Positions 1 through 11,050 of a stretch of DNA of 64,000 nucleotides are shown here, in pieces (position 1 is the stretch's first letter; each line of letters starts with the position of its first letter). The position numbers and the translations under genes were made by a program. The stretch comes from Talpa occidentalis (lineage: Eukaryota > Chordata > Mammalia > Eulipotyphla > Talpidae), in the NCBI RefSeq assembly GCF_014898055.3, contig NW_023604295.1, forward strand, positions 93,449,591 through 93,513,590, written 5' to 3'. The notes below the pieces were generated by a model. It ran no database searches. It was not told the DNA's origin and worked only from the letters and a program-made list of their open reading frames with translations.

Positions 1-254
1 CTGTTTTTGAAAGTAATGCTACTTCTGCTGCCCAGTGCAGGGTAGAAAAACTAAGAGAGATTTTCCAAAGTAAATTAAATGCCACTCAAGATTTATATAT
101 ACACATATATGTATATATATACATATATATATTTCACTTTAAAGATGAGGCAGTTTACACAGAGCCAATAAAACTATGATCATTATCACAATCAAAGGCC
201 AATTAAACTAGCCAGAACCAGGAAGAATACAGGTACAGAAATTTACCACAAGCA
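1..254. other. No gene seen; TA-rich simple sequence
   Basis: AT-rich sequence without a credible reading frame. Positions 92-133 are an irregular TA/CA dinucleotide run. Nothing else recognised. Confidence 0.6.
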
Positions 255-385
255 AAATTTAACTCTGCAATGACATTTACATATTTTTATTGAGTTCCAG
301 TTTGCAAAGCACTCTTTTAGGAACTGGCGAGACAAAGATGAATATGGCATGGCCCTGTACTCTTTGAGCTTAGAAGAAGTAAAGA
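255..385 (+). repeat. L2-like LINE fragment (ancient)
   Basis: The order of motifs (tttttattgagttcc, gcaaagcactcttttaggaactgg, gacaaagatgaatatggcatggccctg) follows the typical 3' part of mammalian L2 (position of 'last-seen' size, 'gain then aliquot' pattern of bookkeeping text is absent; only base resemblance is used). It is strongly diverged and there is no TSD. The subfamily cannot be given by eye. Confidence 0.4.
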
Positions 386-1447
386 AGATAATTCAAATTC
401 AAAAAAACCAAGGTGTGGAAAACTTCAGTTGGTGGTGTGTTTTCATTTTCTCAAGAAAAATGAACTCCTCCCCTAACCTTGACCCCCATTTGTGTTCCTC
501 AAGAGGAGAGCAAGCAGCAGTATGCCCTTGTGAAAATTTCACATTGTGAGAGGTGATAACAAGTCCATCTCTAAAGGTGGAACTAATGCATTGTGAAGGA
601 GGAGAAAGAAAAGAAAACCTCATGATGAAATACACATCCACAAATGTCATATTGGATGCAGACGTGCCTTAAGACCAAAATGGCCCTTAGAGTCAAATTT
701 TTATTACATTCCTTACAAGCTCAGGAAGCAATTCCAGCTTTGTGTGGTGGATATACACTAGAAAATATATGCTTCAAATCCCAGTTTGAGAAATAACTTT
801 AGATTTTCCTGAAATATAAATGCAGCTACTTCGGTCCCTGCAAAAGCTCTTACTCTATGACAATATGACTCTGGATGCCTAACTAGCCTTCCCATCACTC
901 CCCAAATGCTGGAACTCTGCAGTTCCTGGAGAAATTTGCATGGTGCTCTATCTGTGTACATGCCCTCGTAAGTGCCCTCCTACTCCCTTTTTTTCCCACT
1001 TCAGTATTTAAAAATGTAGCACAGTCATCTCCAGATTGAGTATAACTTTTATAATTTCTTGAAGAGGCTATGTTATTTCACTCATGATTTTACTGAAAAA
1101 CACATTTATAAACACTCAGTATTCACCAGTACATAAGAATGACAGCATCTTCCCTCCTAGAGTTTATAATACAAATACCTGGGGATGATAAATTCAGATG
1201 CTATGAGAAAAATAATAGACTTTGAATACAAGCTATAACTGAGAACTAATAACTCAGGAGGATACAGTAGAGGTTAAGGGATAGTGGTAGCAGGCTTTGT
1301 CTAGAGCTCCACCCAAGAAATGACAATTGAGCTGAGCTCTGAACTACAGAAGTTCTTCCAAAAAAATGAGTGTCCAGGCAATACTAAATACACATTCCAG
1401 TGCCTTATCATGGTGTCTTCCAAACAGTTTTCTAATTGTCTCTGAAT
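386..1447. other. No gene or clear repeat seen
   Basis: Short open frames on both strands (for example 349-549 plus and 399-650 minus) overlap each other and have no domain, coding bias or splice context. A weak L2-like stretch may lie near 1120-1240, but it is too diverged to call. Confidence 0.5.
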
Positions 1448-1545
1448 TTTTTGAGAATAAGGTCCATGCCTTATTCATCTTTTGATAACTGGCTTGTAAC
1501 TCAGTGATATTACCTTGCAAAAAGACATTCAGTAAATGCTTGCTA
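1448..1545 (+). repeat. L2/MIR 3'-end-like fragment
   Basis: The stretch reads like the conserved end shared by L2-type elements: a 'gaataaggtccatgccttattcatct' style stretch followed by 'cagtaaatgcttgctaaa'. It is ancient and diverged, with no TSD visible. The assignment rests on resemblance only. Confidence 0.4.
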
Positions 1546-1773
1546 AAAGAAAAAACAAAAAAATACTCCTATCTTAAGGAAAATTTTACATGAATCTTTA
1601 CAACATTGTATAGTTAATAGACAAACAGTTCTTAACTCTACAAATGCGAGTGTGATGTCTTAGCAGAGCACAGATGGAATGGCATTGGACACACCAAGCT
1701 ACACATGCTCATTCTACACCTTTTCAGTTGGGTCTGCATTGGAGTTGTTGTGTATTGGAGGTTAAAAAATATT

Positions 1774-1993
1774 CTGGGACAGGCAGTTGGACAGCTATGA
1801 AGCTGTCCGCAGCCTCTGCCACGCCAGTTTCATCTGGCGAGCGAGGGTCCCACATGGCACAGCAGACCTATCCTGTTGTGTCCACTCTCCCCTCAGCAGT
1901 GTATTTCATCAGTCTGCCTATTCTGCTCCCCACTCTGTCTCTGGTGAATCCTCTCACCCTCCCTCGTATCTGCCCTGTACTCCAGTTCTTGTA

Positions 1994-2044
<51 letters not shown>

Positions 2045-2119
2045 ATACATAAATACATAAATACATAAATACATAAATACATAAATAAATAAATATTTTA
2101 TTTAAGAAAAAAAAAAAAA
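1774..2119 (+). mobile_element. tRNA-type SINE (Rhin-1-like), 5' truncated
   Basis: The SINE body runs from about 1774, and the initial CCTCCCTGG part is missing or degenerate. It contains the family's diagnostic blocks: cagttgga, gaagctgtccgcagcctctgc, cccacatggcacagcagacct, cccctcagcagtgtatttc, ctctggtgaatcctctcaccc and a tail beginning at 1993. The tail is an unusually long AAAT/AAAT-ACAT tract ending in an A run near 2119. Open frames on both strands here, including a minus-strand one across the tail, are by-products of the SINE. No clear TSD was found. Confidence 0.9.
1993..2100. repeat. (AAAT)n / (AAATACAT)n microsatellite in SINE tail
   Basis: A first block of perfect AAAT units is followed by a block in which TACA alternates with TAAA. 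It is an expanded SINE tail and probably length-variable. Confidence 0.9.
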
Positions 2120-2631
2120 CCTTCTGGAGGAGGGAAAAAATCTTCCACAAACAGCACCTATATTCAGATGTATTAGTCTGTTTAAAGGGCCAAGAGGAGC
2201 TGAACCATACCAGACTACAGACTTGGACCATGAGAGCTTTGAAGGATAACTTGTTTTAAAGGAGAAAGAAACATGGTTCCCGCAACCCAACCAAGTCCTG
2301 CAAGTCCCAGTTAAATGTCCAGGCAACAATTCCAGAGGTACTCATGAGAGGAAGGGCTGTGCATATGAACTGAAAGTACTCTCACTGCACTCCTCACTTA
2401 GTGACCAAAACACAGCATAATATAAAGGGAGGAAACGTCTACATTTCTGAAAGCTTAAAGATTGAGAGCAGGATGGGAACACAATGATGCTCTGGCAAAT
2501 AAAAAGTAGCCAGGTTTGTGGGAACAAACTCCAGTTCATCACAGCAAAAACATTCCCATTGAATCATTGACTGTGGGGGTCTGACTCATGAGGTGCCTCA
2601 GCAAGCAGCAAAAAAACTGAATTTGCTTTTT
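2120..2631. other. No gene or repeat recognised
   Basis: Unique-looking sequence between two SINEs that are tail to tail (plus copy on the left, minus copy on the right). Short frames only. Confidence 0.5.
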
Positions 2632-2633
2632 TT

Positions 2634-2885
2634 CTAGAGATTTATTTTTTTATGCATGTAAGAACTGGGGTACAGGCCAGAGGTACAGGGGTGGAAGGAT
2701 TCACCAGGGAGAGTGGGAAACAGAACAGGCAGACTGTCTGAAATACAGTGCTGAGGGGAGCAGCAGGCGAGACAGGAGAGGTATACTGTGCCATGTGGGC
2801 AGCTCCCTGGTGGGCTGGGGATTGAACCCACTGTGGATAGCTTCATAGTGCTGTGCTCAATCCCCCGCACCACTAGGGAGGCCCA
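2634..2885 (-). mobile_element. tRNA-type SINE (Rhin-1-like)
   Basis: Reverse complement of the family. It starts with a degraded T/TTTA tail, then ggggtacaggcc, tgctgaggggagcagcaggcgagacaggagagg, and ends at the head gcaccactagggaggccc. The flanks share an imperfect gaatttg-containing direct repeat (about 2618 and 2890), which may be a decayed TSD. It looks like an older copy. Confidence 0.9.
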
Positions 2886-4134
2886 AAAGCATTGAATTTG
2901 TAAAAACATGTTTGAGTCTCTTAAAGAATCCTAGAAATTCTTGAAGACAGTAACTATACAAAGTATATTTGTATAGCCAAATATGGGGAGATTTGTGAAT
3001 TTCATAGTTCTATAAAGGAAATTGATTGGGGCAGGAAAATTTTATATATAATTATTTCTAGATTATTGTATAAAAAAGGTATTTCTTATGGTCCAGCATA
3101 AAAGCGTAGAAATGTGGAGAATCTTATAGATTAATTGAATATTTCTTCTTTAGTTAATATTTCTCACTAGATGATGATTATATGAAAATATGTACAAGTC
3201 ACTCAGGGAACTTTCTCAAAATAAATATCCTTTTCCTTCAACCAGTCTTCTCTTTCAATTAAGAGTGGGAGCTAGACTCTGAGTGAGGACTTAGAAGGAA
3301 ATGGGATAAAGAGATTGCCTCCAACTCCTGCCCAATTTTAGCTGTGATACTCAGGATGCCACAAGCTATTAATTTAGGCCAGTTCTTCAGCTAAAGAATG
3401 ACTGTGGTATATGGAGCCAAAGTCAGCACTCCTTACCTGGTCTAGACACCTGGGCCTGTTTCTTACTCAGGAATTGCTTGTGGAAGGAAACAAGAGTGAC
3501 CATGAAGGCCGGATGATGTTTGGAATTCTGGAGCCCTGTCCTTTCTAAGTCTTTTCCATTTCAACACAACTCATGCTGCCACTTAAGTTGGTGATGAAAG
3601 AGAAGAGAATGGAGAACAATCAATTTTCAGCTTAAATATTGGTAGTATCTACTGATTTTGTAAACTGAGAGACATGGTTTCATGCCCTGTATCCTGGATC
3701 AGGTACTTAAGATGTGCCCCTGGACACGTGCCTAAAATCCATAAGTTTTAGTTTCCTTGGTTATGCAATCAGTATAGTTGATAATAGCCTCACAGTTATA
3801 AGGAGAGCTAATTTAAATCAACTGCTGTCAAACTGAACACAAAAGAATCAGCTGGTGGGATAGTTGAACCGTGGATTGATGAGCTCCATCTATAGAGTTT
3901 TTAATCTGCAAAAATTCTGTTAGAGAACCCAAGGATGTGATCTCTAGCAAGCTGCCAGATGATACCAGTGAGACTGATCTGGAACCCAGATTTTTAGAAC
4001 TACTGACAAAGATAATGTAAGCAAGTTACTTAGCATAATTCTTGGGAAATAGTAAACAAGCAGTAATGTGTTTTAGCTATTCATTTGAAGCTTTTTAACT
4101 TATTCTTCCCCCACCCAGTCTCCACAGGTCTTTT
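2886..4134. other. No gene seen; possible MIR fragment
   Basis: Mostly unique-looking. About 3665-3800 has the word order of an MIR core (cctgtatcctgg, ttagtttccttggttatgcaatcag, ataatagcctcacagttataaggag) on the plus strand. It is diverged, and I would not rely on it without an alignment. Confidence 0.4.
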
Positions 4135-4375
4135 TTGAAATTTACTTACTCATTTATTTTTATTGAGATTGCCATTGGTTTACAACATTGTATAAGTTTG
4201 AGCAGTACAGTTTCACACCTTCATGAACTATATATACAATGCCACAACCACCATCAGAATTCTAGTCACACTCCATCACAATCCAATCAACCTGCCCTAC
4301 TAGTTCCTCCCATCTCTTACCCTCTGCTTATTCTTCATGCAAAAACATATATGACATTTTAGAGTTCTTAAAATG
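4135..4375 (-). mobile_element. Old LINE-1 3' UTR fragment, antisense
   Basis: The plus strand reads ttattgagattgccattggtttacaacattgtataag, followed by a C-rich 'caccatca..cccatctcttaccctc' stretch. This is the antisense of the 3' UTR common to old laurasiatherian LINE-1 lineages. The same motif recurs at 29115, 43908 and 55562 (antisense) and at 17290, 18150 and 39215 (sense). There is no coding part. Confidence 0.65.
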
Positions 4376-4854
4376 AATCATCTTTTGTACCATCTCTAAT
4401 ATTTCCTGACATAAACCAGTTTTCTTTCATAAGGTAATTAGCGTCATGTCAAGGCATGTATGAGGTTTTAGTGAAATGAGTATTTTCCTTATGGCATGTT
4501 TATTTCTACTATGAGTGAGCTGACAGATATGGGCTAGAAAATCCTAACTTGACCATTACCTCACACTGATCATTTTCTATCAGGAATTCTAAATTTTCAC
4601 TAATTTGTTAGTCAACATTGGCAGTTTGTTAACCAATTTTCTTTTCAGTATCTACCTCACAAGGTGACAAAGTGTTGATCTGAGTATGCTTGGTAACACT
4701 AATTCTCTACACTATATATTAAAATGAACCATGTATCTTGATCGCTCAATGGTAATTTATCCCTCTGTTCATCAGCATTAAGTGAGTTATTCTTGTAAAT
4801 TAATAATAAATTCTTAATGACATTTGAACAAGCTTCAAATCACTTTCAAATTCA
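4376..4854. other. No gene or repeat recognised
   Basis: AT-rich unique-looking sequence without a convincing reading frame. Confidence 0.5.
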
Positions 4855-5030
4855 GTATTTTATCTGATCCACATAACCTCATGGAGGAAGTTTTATCAAA
4901 ATTGTTATCTATTTCATAAATGAGAAAATGAACACCTGGGTTTCTTGTAATCATACATTACAAGTCATTCACAGTCAGCTGCAGAAGGCAGGCAGTAACT
5001 AGGTCTCTGGGAGCCATACAATGTAAGATT
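4855..5030 (-). repeat. MIR SINE fragment
   Basis: The plus strand shows the antisense MIR order: tttatctgatccacataacctcatggagg, tcataaatgagaaaatgaacacc, gcaggcagtaactaggtctctggga. Ancient copy, no TSD. Confidence 0.6.
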
Positions 5031-5102
5031 TGGACTCAAAACATTTCATTTTTCATTTGACAGGTTAGTTAAAACTTAAAAAGCAACTCTTGTCTACTAT
5101 TA

Positions 5103-5965
5103 GAAATCAAACAAAAGACTGGCATTTCTCTGATTACAAGTGATGTTGAACATTTTTTTATATGCCTGTTGGCCAGTTGCATTTCCTCTTTGGAAAAGTT
5201 AATTTTTAGCTCTTCTGCCCATTTTTTTGACTGGATTATTTACTTTGTTTTTGTTGAGTCTCATCAGCTCTTTGTACATTTTTCTAACAACAAATGCTGG
5301 CAAGGATGTGGAGAAAAAGGAACTCTCCTGCACTGTTGGTGGGAGTGCAAACTGGTCCAACCACTATGGAAAGCTGTGTGGAGATGCCTCAACCTGCTAA
5401 AGATAGAGCTTCCATATGATCCAGCAATTCCACTCCTAGGTATTTACCCAAAGAACACAGAAACATTAATTCAAAGGGGCACCTGCACCCCTATGTTTAT
5501 AGCAGCACTATTTACAATAGCTAAGCTATGGAAATAACCCAAATGCCCAAGAATAGATGACTGGATCAAGAAGATGTGGTACATATACACAATGGAATAT
5601 TACTCAGCATTCAAAAGAGATAAACTCATGCAATTTGCAGCAACATGGATGGAGCTGGAAGGGATCATGTTCAGCGAAATAAGCCAAAATGAAAAAGAAA
5701 AATACTGGATGGTCTCACTCATAGCAGGAATTTAGAAAACCTAAATAAGGGACCAGGAAAAAAACCTAGTTATAATAAAGTAAAAATCAAAATCAACAAG
5801 CAACTATATACCAGGGACATACTGCAGCAGGGGGAGAAGGGAATAGGATCATAACAAGGGGGGTGGGAATTGTATGGGGACTATAATCAAGATGAAAATG
5901 CATATATTGTACAAAAGTGAAAAATGATATAAAAAAGTGTATAAAAAAAGAAATCAAGCAAAAGA
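5103..5965 (+). mobile_element. LINE-1 3' fragment with 5' inversion and TSD
   Basis: The insertion is bounded by a 16-bp TSD with one mismatch: GAAATCAAACAAAAGA at 5103-5118 and GAAATCAAGCAAAAGA at 5950-5965. From about 5119 to 5287 the sequence is LINE-1 ORF2 in antisense. From about 5288 to 5949 the later ORF2 end and 3' UTR run in sense to an A-rich tail. This is the structure left by twin priming during target-primed reverse transcription. The ORF2 part ends at a stop at 5733-5735 and has an earlier in-frame stop near 5535, so it is dead. An open frame at 5169-5537 is an artefact that joins antisense and sense LINE-1. Confidence 0.92.
5288..5735 (+). pseudogene. LINE-1 ORF2 C-terminal fragment (broken)
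   Basis: This encodes the last part of the LINE-1 ORF2 protein, downstream of the reverse-transcriptase domain and including the conserved C-terminal stretch. Translation shows short familiar blocks such as [14 protein letters not shown], then DDWIKKMWYIYTMEYYSA-like and MELEGIM-like text. An in-frame stop near 5535 separates the first from the rest. It is a 5'-truncated dead copy and is related to the antisense copies at 29.2, 47.3 and 52.3 kb. Confidence 0.85.
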
Positions 5966-7004
5966 AAAATTAAAATCACATCCAATCTAGTTTATTCAAA
6001 ACTAACATCTTGGTGCAAAACCCCTTAAGTTTCCTTCCCTATCACACAATGTGCAAATTAATTCCTGATGCTTTTGAAGGTGCTTTTTTCATTTACCAAT
6101 CTATTATAATCACTTTTCCATGTCAATAAATGCTTTTTTTTTTTTCTACAGCACAGTGGTCCATTGTTTGAAAGCACTATAATTTGCTGAACCAACTGAG
6201 TGTCAGGTGATTTCCAACTTTTGCTTTTTCTAAGAATGCTCCAGTAGATATTCTTGGAGCTCAATTTTTTCCCACATCCTCAGTTATGTCCTTGGGAACA
6301 ATTCCCAAAAGTGGAATTACTATGTCAAAAAGCAAGCATATTTTAAGTCTTTTGATACATGTTGCCAAATTGGCCTCAAGAAAGGTTGTACTAAATTATT
6401 TGCCAGTCCGCAGCTCATGAGCACACCACTGTCTCCTTTTATTGTTAGTGCACATTATTTATTTATTTGGCTACCAGTGGATTTACTCTTGCCAGACCAT
6501 CTTGTGTTTGGTGCTTCGACAAAAGAAGCCTTGAAGATTTCAATAAGAGCACCTAAAATAATTCCTTCTCATGAGCAGGATTTGAGGATTGTGCAAACAA
6601 AAATTAGTCAAACTTCCCCATCTTCTCAGAACTCTACAAATACCTTCTATCACTCCATTCCTACCTAAAAGCAGTCAACCTTTCCAATGGGATGCACAGT
6701 ATTATGAATCTTTGATGTGTTCCTCATCATTTTAGCTCACAAGTCACCTTTATTAGGAGACCCTATATCTGCCTCTTTGCAAAAATGAGGAAATGGAAGC
6801 ATATCTTTGCCCAAAATCACAGGAGCACTAAGAGAACCGGTATTCAAATCCAGGCAGTTGATGTTTAAAAAAAGAAAAAAAGGAAAGGAAAGAAAAGAAA
6901 AAAAGAAAGGAAAATGTAACAGCAAATAAGAAAAGGCAGACTATGAGGGAGAAGAAGTGGCACTACAGAACACAAAAGGGACAACTTTGGGAGTGTCAAA
7001 TGAG
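5966..7004. other. No gene; MIR fragment and purine-rich tract inside
   Basis: About 6740-6870 reads as antisense MIR (gcaaaaatgaggaaatggaagcatatctttgcccaaaatcac, then attcaaatccaggcag). Positions 6867-6912 are an A/G-rich tract. The short open frames at 6058-6264 (minus) and 6417-6668 (plus) have no recognisable domain. Confidence 0.5.
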
Positions 7005-7308
7005 ATGAGTAAGTTTTTTTGCTTGTTTTTAAGATTTATTTATTTATTTATACAAGAACTGGGGTACAGGCCAGATGCGCAGGAGGATGAGGATTCACCA
7101 GAGACAGAGTGGGGAACAGAACAGGCAGACTGATGAAATACACTGCTGAGGGAAGCAGTAGGCATGACAGGAGAGGTCTGCTGTACCATGTGGGACCCTC
7201 GTCAGTCCACCGGGATCAAACTGGCGCTGCAGAGGCTGCGGACAGCTTCACAGCGCTGCTCTCAACCACCTGCGCCACCAGGGGAGGCCCATATAATGAG
7301 TAAGTTTT
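7005..7308 (-). mobile_element. tRNA-type SINE (Rhin-1-like) with perfect TSD
   Basis: A full-length minus-strand copy lies between perfect 13-bp direct repeats ATGAGTAAGTTTT (7005-7017 and 7296-7308). The tail TTTATTTATTTATACAAG comes first, then ggggtacaggcc. The B box region (gggatcaaactggcgc, antisense) follows, and the head gcgccaccaggggaggccc ends at about 7290. It belongs to the 'aagctgtccgcagcc' group. Confidence 0.95.
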
Positions 7309-8904
7309 GTATTTGATATTATTCCTATTATAACAGAGATGAAACTAATGGGATCCAAAGTGAAACTGGAAGCACTGCTCGACTAGTTTCTGAAGTACCA
7401 TTTGGAGCCTTGTAAGGAAGAAAACCAAGTCTACTGAAGCACACTCTGTGTCAGATTGAATCATTCAAAAGCCCTGGCCAGTGAGCAGAGCTATTCCATC
7501 TCTCTGCCTCCATCAAGTTATGGCTCAGAGTGTACAAACTAAATCATTAAAAGCTCTGATGAGCAGTCATATGCTTTCCAGGTCAGGAAATAGAACAAAA
7601 TAAGACATGAATCTAAAAAAAAAAAAAATCAGGCATTTTATCTATATCCAAATTCCTGGAGAAGATTCTGCAAAACTCCGTCTGGTACAGAATATACATG
7701 TGCTAAACCAAATGTTGCTAACTTGTGGGAAATTGAATGCATTTCCGGCGGGGCGGAGGGGGTGGGGAAGCACTTCTTGAAATAAAATACTAATAAAGAT
7801 CCCCAAGTTGATATTTTATTGAGTTGTGTGCTGTTCTAGGTTTGGGATAAGCTAATAGTATTATTTATAAAAATAATTTAGACTATTACCAGTCCTTTGC
7901 AAAAGGAGATATTTAGTACAGAAATAATAAACATGGTAGATCTTTCCTTTGTGGTGGTTTAATTCTTCCAGCTTTCACCCAGTGTCAACATAGTTTTTTT
8001 CTTAATGTTCTGTTTATCACTATCTCATGTTTTGGTTTTCTTTCAGAATTATATCTTCTAAATGAATTTTTTTTTGGTTCTAATTCCTAATATCACATCA
8101 TAACACTTAAATAAATTTGCAGAAATTTTGTTAAATAAACAAGCAGGTTAAAAGACATAAATAGTAGGGTTTTATTTTTTTGTTCTCCCAACTTAAATGT
8201 GACTCAGATTTCTCTAGATCATTTCTCTTCTCCTTAGCGTTAGCTACAGGAGGCATCAAGAAGGTAACAGACCTGAATATGAGTGTTTTACCAGAACAGA
8301 AGGGACTTGTCCCCAGTGACTTTATTCTAACACAAGTGAGAAGCAAATGTGTAGATCCTTTTTCCCAAAGAACATGTTGCTTTCATGCATACATTCCTTT
8401 GAGGGTGGGGGGTATATTAGGTCTTCTTATCTCCTCTGAAGGAGGTAGGCCATTCCATTTTTCTTCCCATTGCAACCTCATTTTTTCCTCCTCAGTCTAA
8501 TTCTGAAACAGCCTAATTCTTTTATTCATGGTTTAATTTTCCCATCATGTTTTCATGAGCCAGTAAAATTCTGAAGCAGACAGAAAATGTAAACCAGATG
8601 TCTGTTTAAGGCCACAGGCAATAGCCTACAGTAGACTCAATTTTTTTTTTTCTGTAATTTAAGTTGCTACAGATAAATAACCAACTCAAACAACAGCAAA
8701 AGAAATGATGGAGGAAATAATGGAATTGTATATTCAGATACGGCATCCTTAATTTCTTCTTTTTATTTCAAATATTGTTCCAGCTAGTTTCGCCCTGAAA
8801 TTTAGCCCCAGTGGAGTAAACAAATAAAAGCTAACGGCTTACATAAACCTTTCTGGGATATCTGGAAAAAATGCATTAGTGTAAAAAGTAAACAAATATT
8901 GGAT
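7309..8904. other. No established gene; exon-like ORF at 8238-8335
   Basis: A 106-codon plus-strand frame (8180-8500) contains a pyrimidine-rich tract, then TTAG at 8234-8237, and a GTGAGA at 8336. That would delimit a 98-bp exon-like segment, but I recognise no protein. A short GC patch lies at 7745-7765. The rest looks unique. Confidence 0.4.
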
Positions 8905-9170
8905 ATGTGCAAAAGTATTGCAATAAAATACATATGCACATTATAAACTTTCCAAAGAAATGACATTCAGTGATAAGCCCATCAAGTCCCACGCAGGATA
9001 TTTGTTGTTCTCAGCAGAACTCTCAGATAAAAGTGAAATATACTATGACAACCATCTTTCCATGAACATGGTTCCTTTCAAAAGTAATCCTTCAAATGTA
9101 TCTCTAAAATCCATTCATGTGTGACTTGACCCAGATTACAAGCTTCTGAATCACTCTGAAATGTCTAAGA
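8905..9170 (+). repeat. Copy A of diverged local duplication
   Basis: This stretch reappears about 1.88 kb downstream at 10780-11050. A 22-base identical block (gcaaaagtattgcaataaaa plus ta) occurs at 8909 and 10784. It is followed in both copies, in the same order, by acattataaac, ccaaagaaat, tttcaaaagta.tccttcaaatg and catctctaaa.tccattcatgt.tgacttg. Many substitutions separate the copies. They could be a local duplication or two copies of an ancient repeat I cannot name. Confidence 0.75.
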
Positions 9171-9910
9171 GTTTATTTTTACAGCACAATAAAATGTCGC
9201 TAATTCATGTACATTTAAATGATAAAGTAACTGATAAGGTTTTCTCTGAAATTTAGTTTTGTTATAATGAGACTATACACAGTATACTTATTGCCCTATC
9301 AGAACACTGGCTAATTTTGCAAGATTCATTTTTAATCATGCAATTATTTTTTTGAGTACAGTGTGATTTCTCCCTTCTTAAATATTTCTTTTTTTTTTTC
9401 AAAGAATAAAATCTGTGTTTAAGCTTGAGTAACAGATAGTCATCATTTTATGTGTGGGAAATTAAAATAGTATATAGTCACCTGGCCTCTGGACAAAAAA
9501 ATAAAGCTAATGTCCACTGATGGCCCTAGTATATTTTCTGCTTCACCCTGCCCAGCGCAAACTGCATGGAAAACATAATTTGGAAGTAAATGTTTGTAAG
9601 GCGATTCCCTGCTTCTTCTATGGGAATGCTTTGCAGAACATTCTGACAAGGTCTCATCACCCCCACCTTACCATTACATTAATAGATAGGAAGAGAGGTA
9701 TAACCTAAGTAATGTTATATTCCCAAAAGATTGTAATAACTTGACAAATAATCAAAAGCTGAGAGTGAATTTTCATGAACAAGCTTTTGTATATGAAGCA
9801 TAATCACAACCCAACTTTGAGTCAAAAATGTCATTCCCCTCTGAGCTTGTTAGAGTAAGCAATATCATGCACTGCACATGGGCAAAAATGAAAACAAAAT
9901 TTTCACATCT
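9171..9910. other. No gene or repeat recognised
   Basis: AT-rich. Short overlapping frames on opposite strands (9443-9649 minus and 9520-9708 plus) argue for chance. Confidence 0.5.
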
Positions 9911-10184
9911 TTTTTTTTAAGATTTATTTATTTGTGCATACAAGAACTGTGGTGTAGCCCAGAATGTGCAGGGGGTGAGAGGATTCACCAGAGACAAGAG
10001 TAGGGAGCAGAACAGGCAGATCTACTGAAATACACTGCTAAGGGGAGCAGCAGGCAAGACAGGAGAGGTCTGCTGCTCCATGTGGGTGAGCTCCCTGGCT
10101 GGGGATTGAACTCATGTTGCAGCGTCAGGTGATAGTATGATGGTGCTGTGTCCTTAACCCCTGGGCCACCAGGGAGGCCCCCTT
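9911..10184 (-). mobile_element. tRNA-type SINE (Rhin-1-like)
   Basis: Minus-strand copy with tail tttaagatttatttatttgtgcatacaagaact and head ttaacccctgggccaccagggaggccc. It carries the 'ccctggctggggattgaactcatg' B-box region typical of the older ccactgcagc/ttaacccc group. A short ACATCT repeat on both sides (9904 and 10190) may be what is left of the TSD. Confidence 0.92.
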
Positions 10185-10779
10185 AACATCTATCTTGAAG
10201 CTAAAGTGGATATTTGACACCAAAAATGTTTTTCCAAATGAACGAAAAATAAGCTTAGAGGTCTTTAAATCAAGTAGTCCAGCATGTGATATATAAGGGA
10301 GAGTAGTTATGGCCAATGTGAAATACATGTGAGTCCTTACAACCCTCAGCAGGAATCAACACCACTAGGTCAGGTTACAAATGTCTAGAGTTAACATAGT
10401 CTGAGGATGTTGATAACTGCAAATAGTGCACAGGTGAGTTTGAGATGCTCAATCTAATCTGAACTTCTCTGATTGAAGAATCTATGGTCTCTTTGTTTAA
10501 CAAGAGAAGGCCAAAATCTCAGGGAATTATAGTACCATCCTTGATTCCCCATCACATTTTCATTTATTATATACAAAACCATCTGAAGAAAATTTCACAC
10601 ATTTTTAAGTAAAAAAAGAAATATTGGATCAGATATATATTTTAAATGTGTTTGTGAGCTAGAACACATTAAAAAAAAACTAAGAATTACTAATAAATAT
10701 GCTCATGGAAGGAATAAGTGAAACATTCCAGTGTCTTAAGAGAAATCTTGCTCTTTCAAACAGAACCAAGTCAACGGAA

Positions 10780-11050
10780 ATATGCAAAAGTATTGCAATA
10801 AAATATCTTGTGCACATTATAAACCTTCCAAAGAAATTGCATTGGGTTATGATAAACCCATTAATTCCCAGGATCGTATTGTTAATTTATTGTTCTTAGA
10901 AGTCTTAAATAAAAATGAAAAATACTGTGACAATTATCTTTACATGAAGATATTTCCCTTCAAAAGTAGTCCTTCAAATGCATCTCTAAAGTCCATTCAT
11001 GTATGACTTGGCCCTAATTACAGACTTCTGAGTCTCTCAGAAAGTACAGA
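10780..11050 (+). repeat. Copy B of diverged local duplication
   Basis: Partner of 8905-9170, in the same orientation with the same motif order. An unrelated SINE and about 1.3 kb of other sequence separate the copies. An open frame overlaps this copy only in part and is not conserved in copy A, so there is no sign of coding constraint. Confidence 0.75.

Noticed and set aside
1868..2231. Leu/Ile/Phe/Tyr-rich frames on the minus strand
   Set aside because: Translation of the AAAT tail of a SINE.
5169..5537. 122-codon open frame on the plus strand
   Set aside because: It joins antisense and sense LINE-1 sequence across the inversion junction, so it is not a gene.
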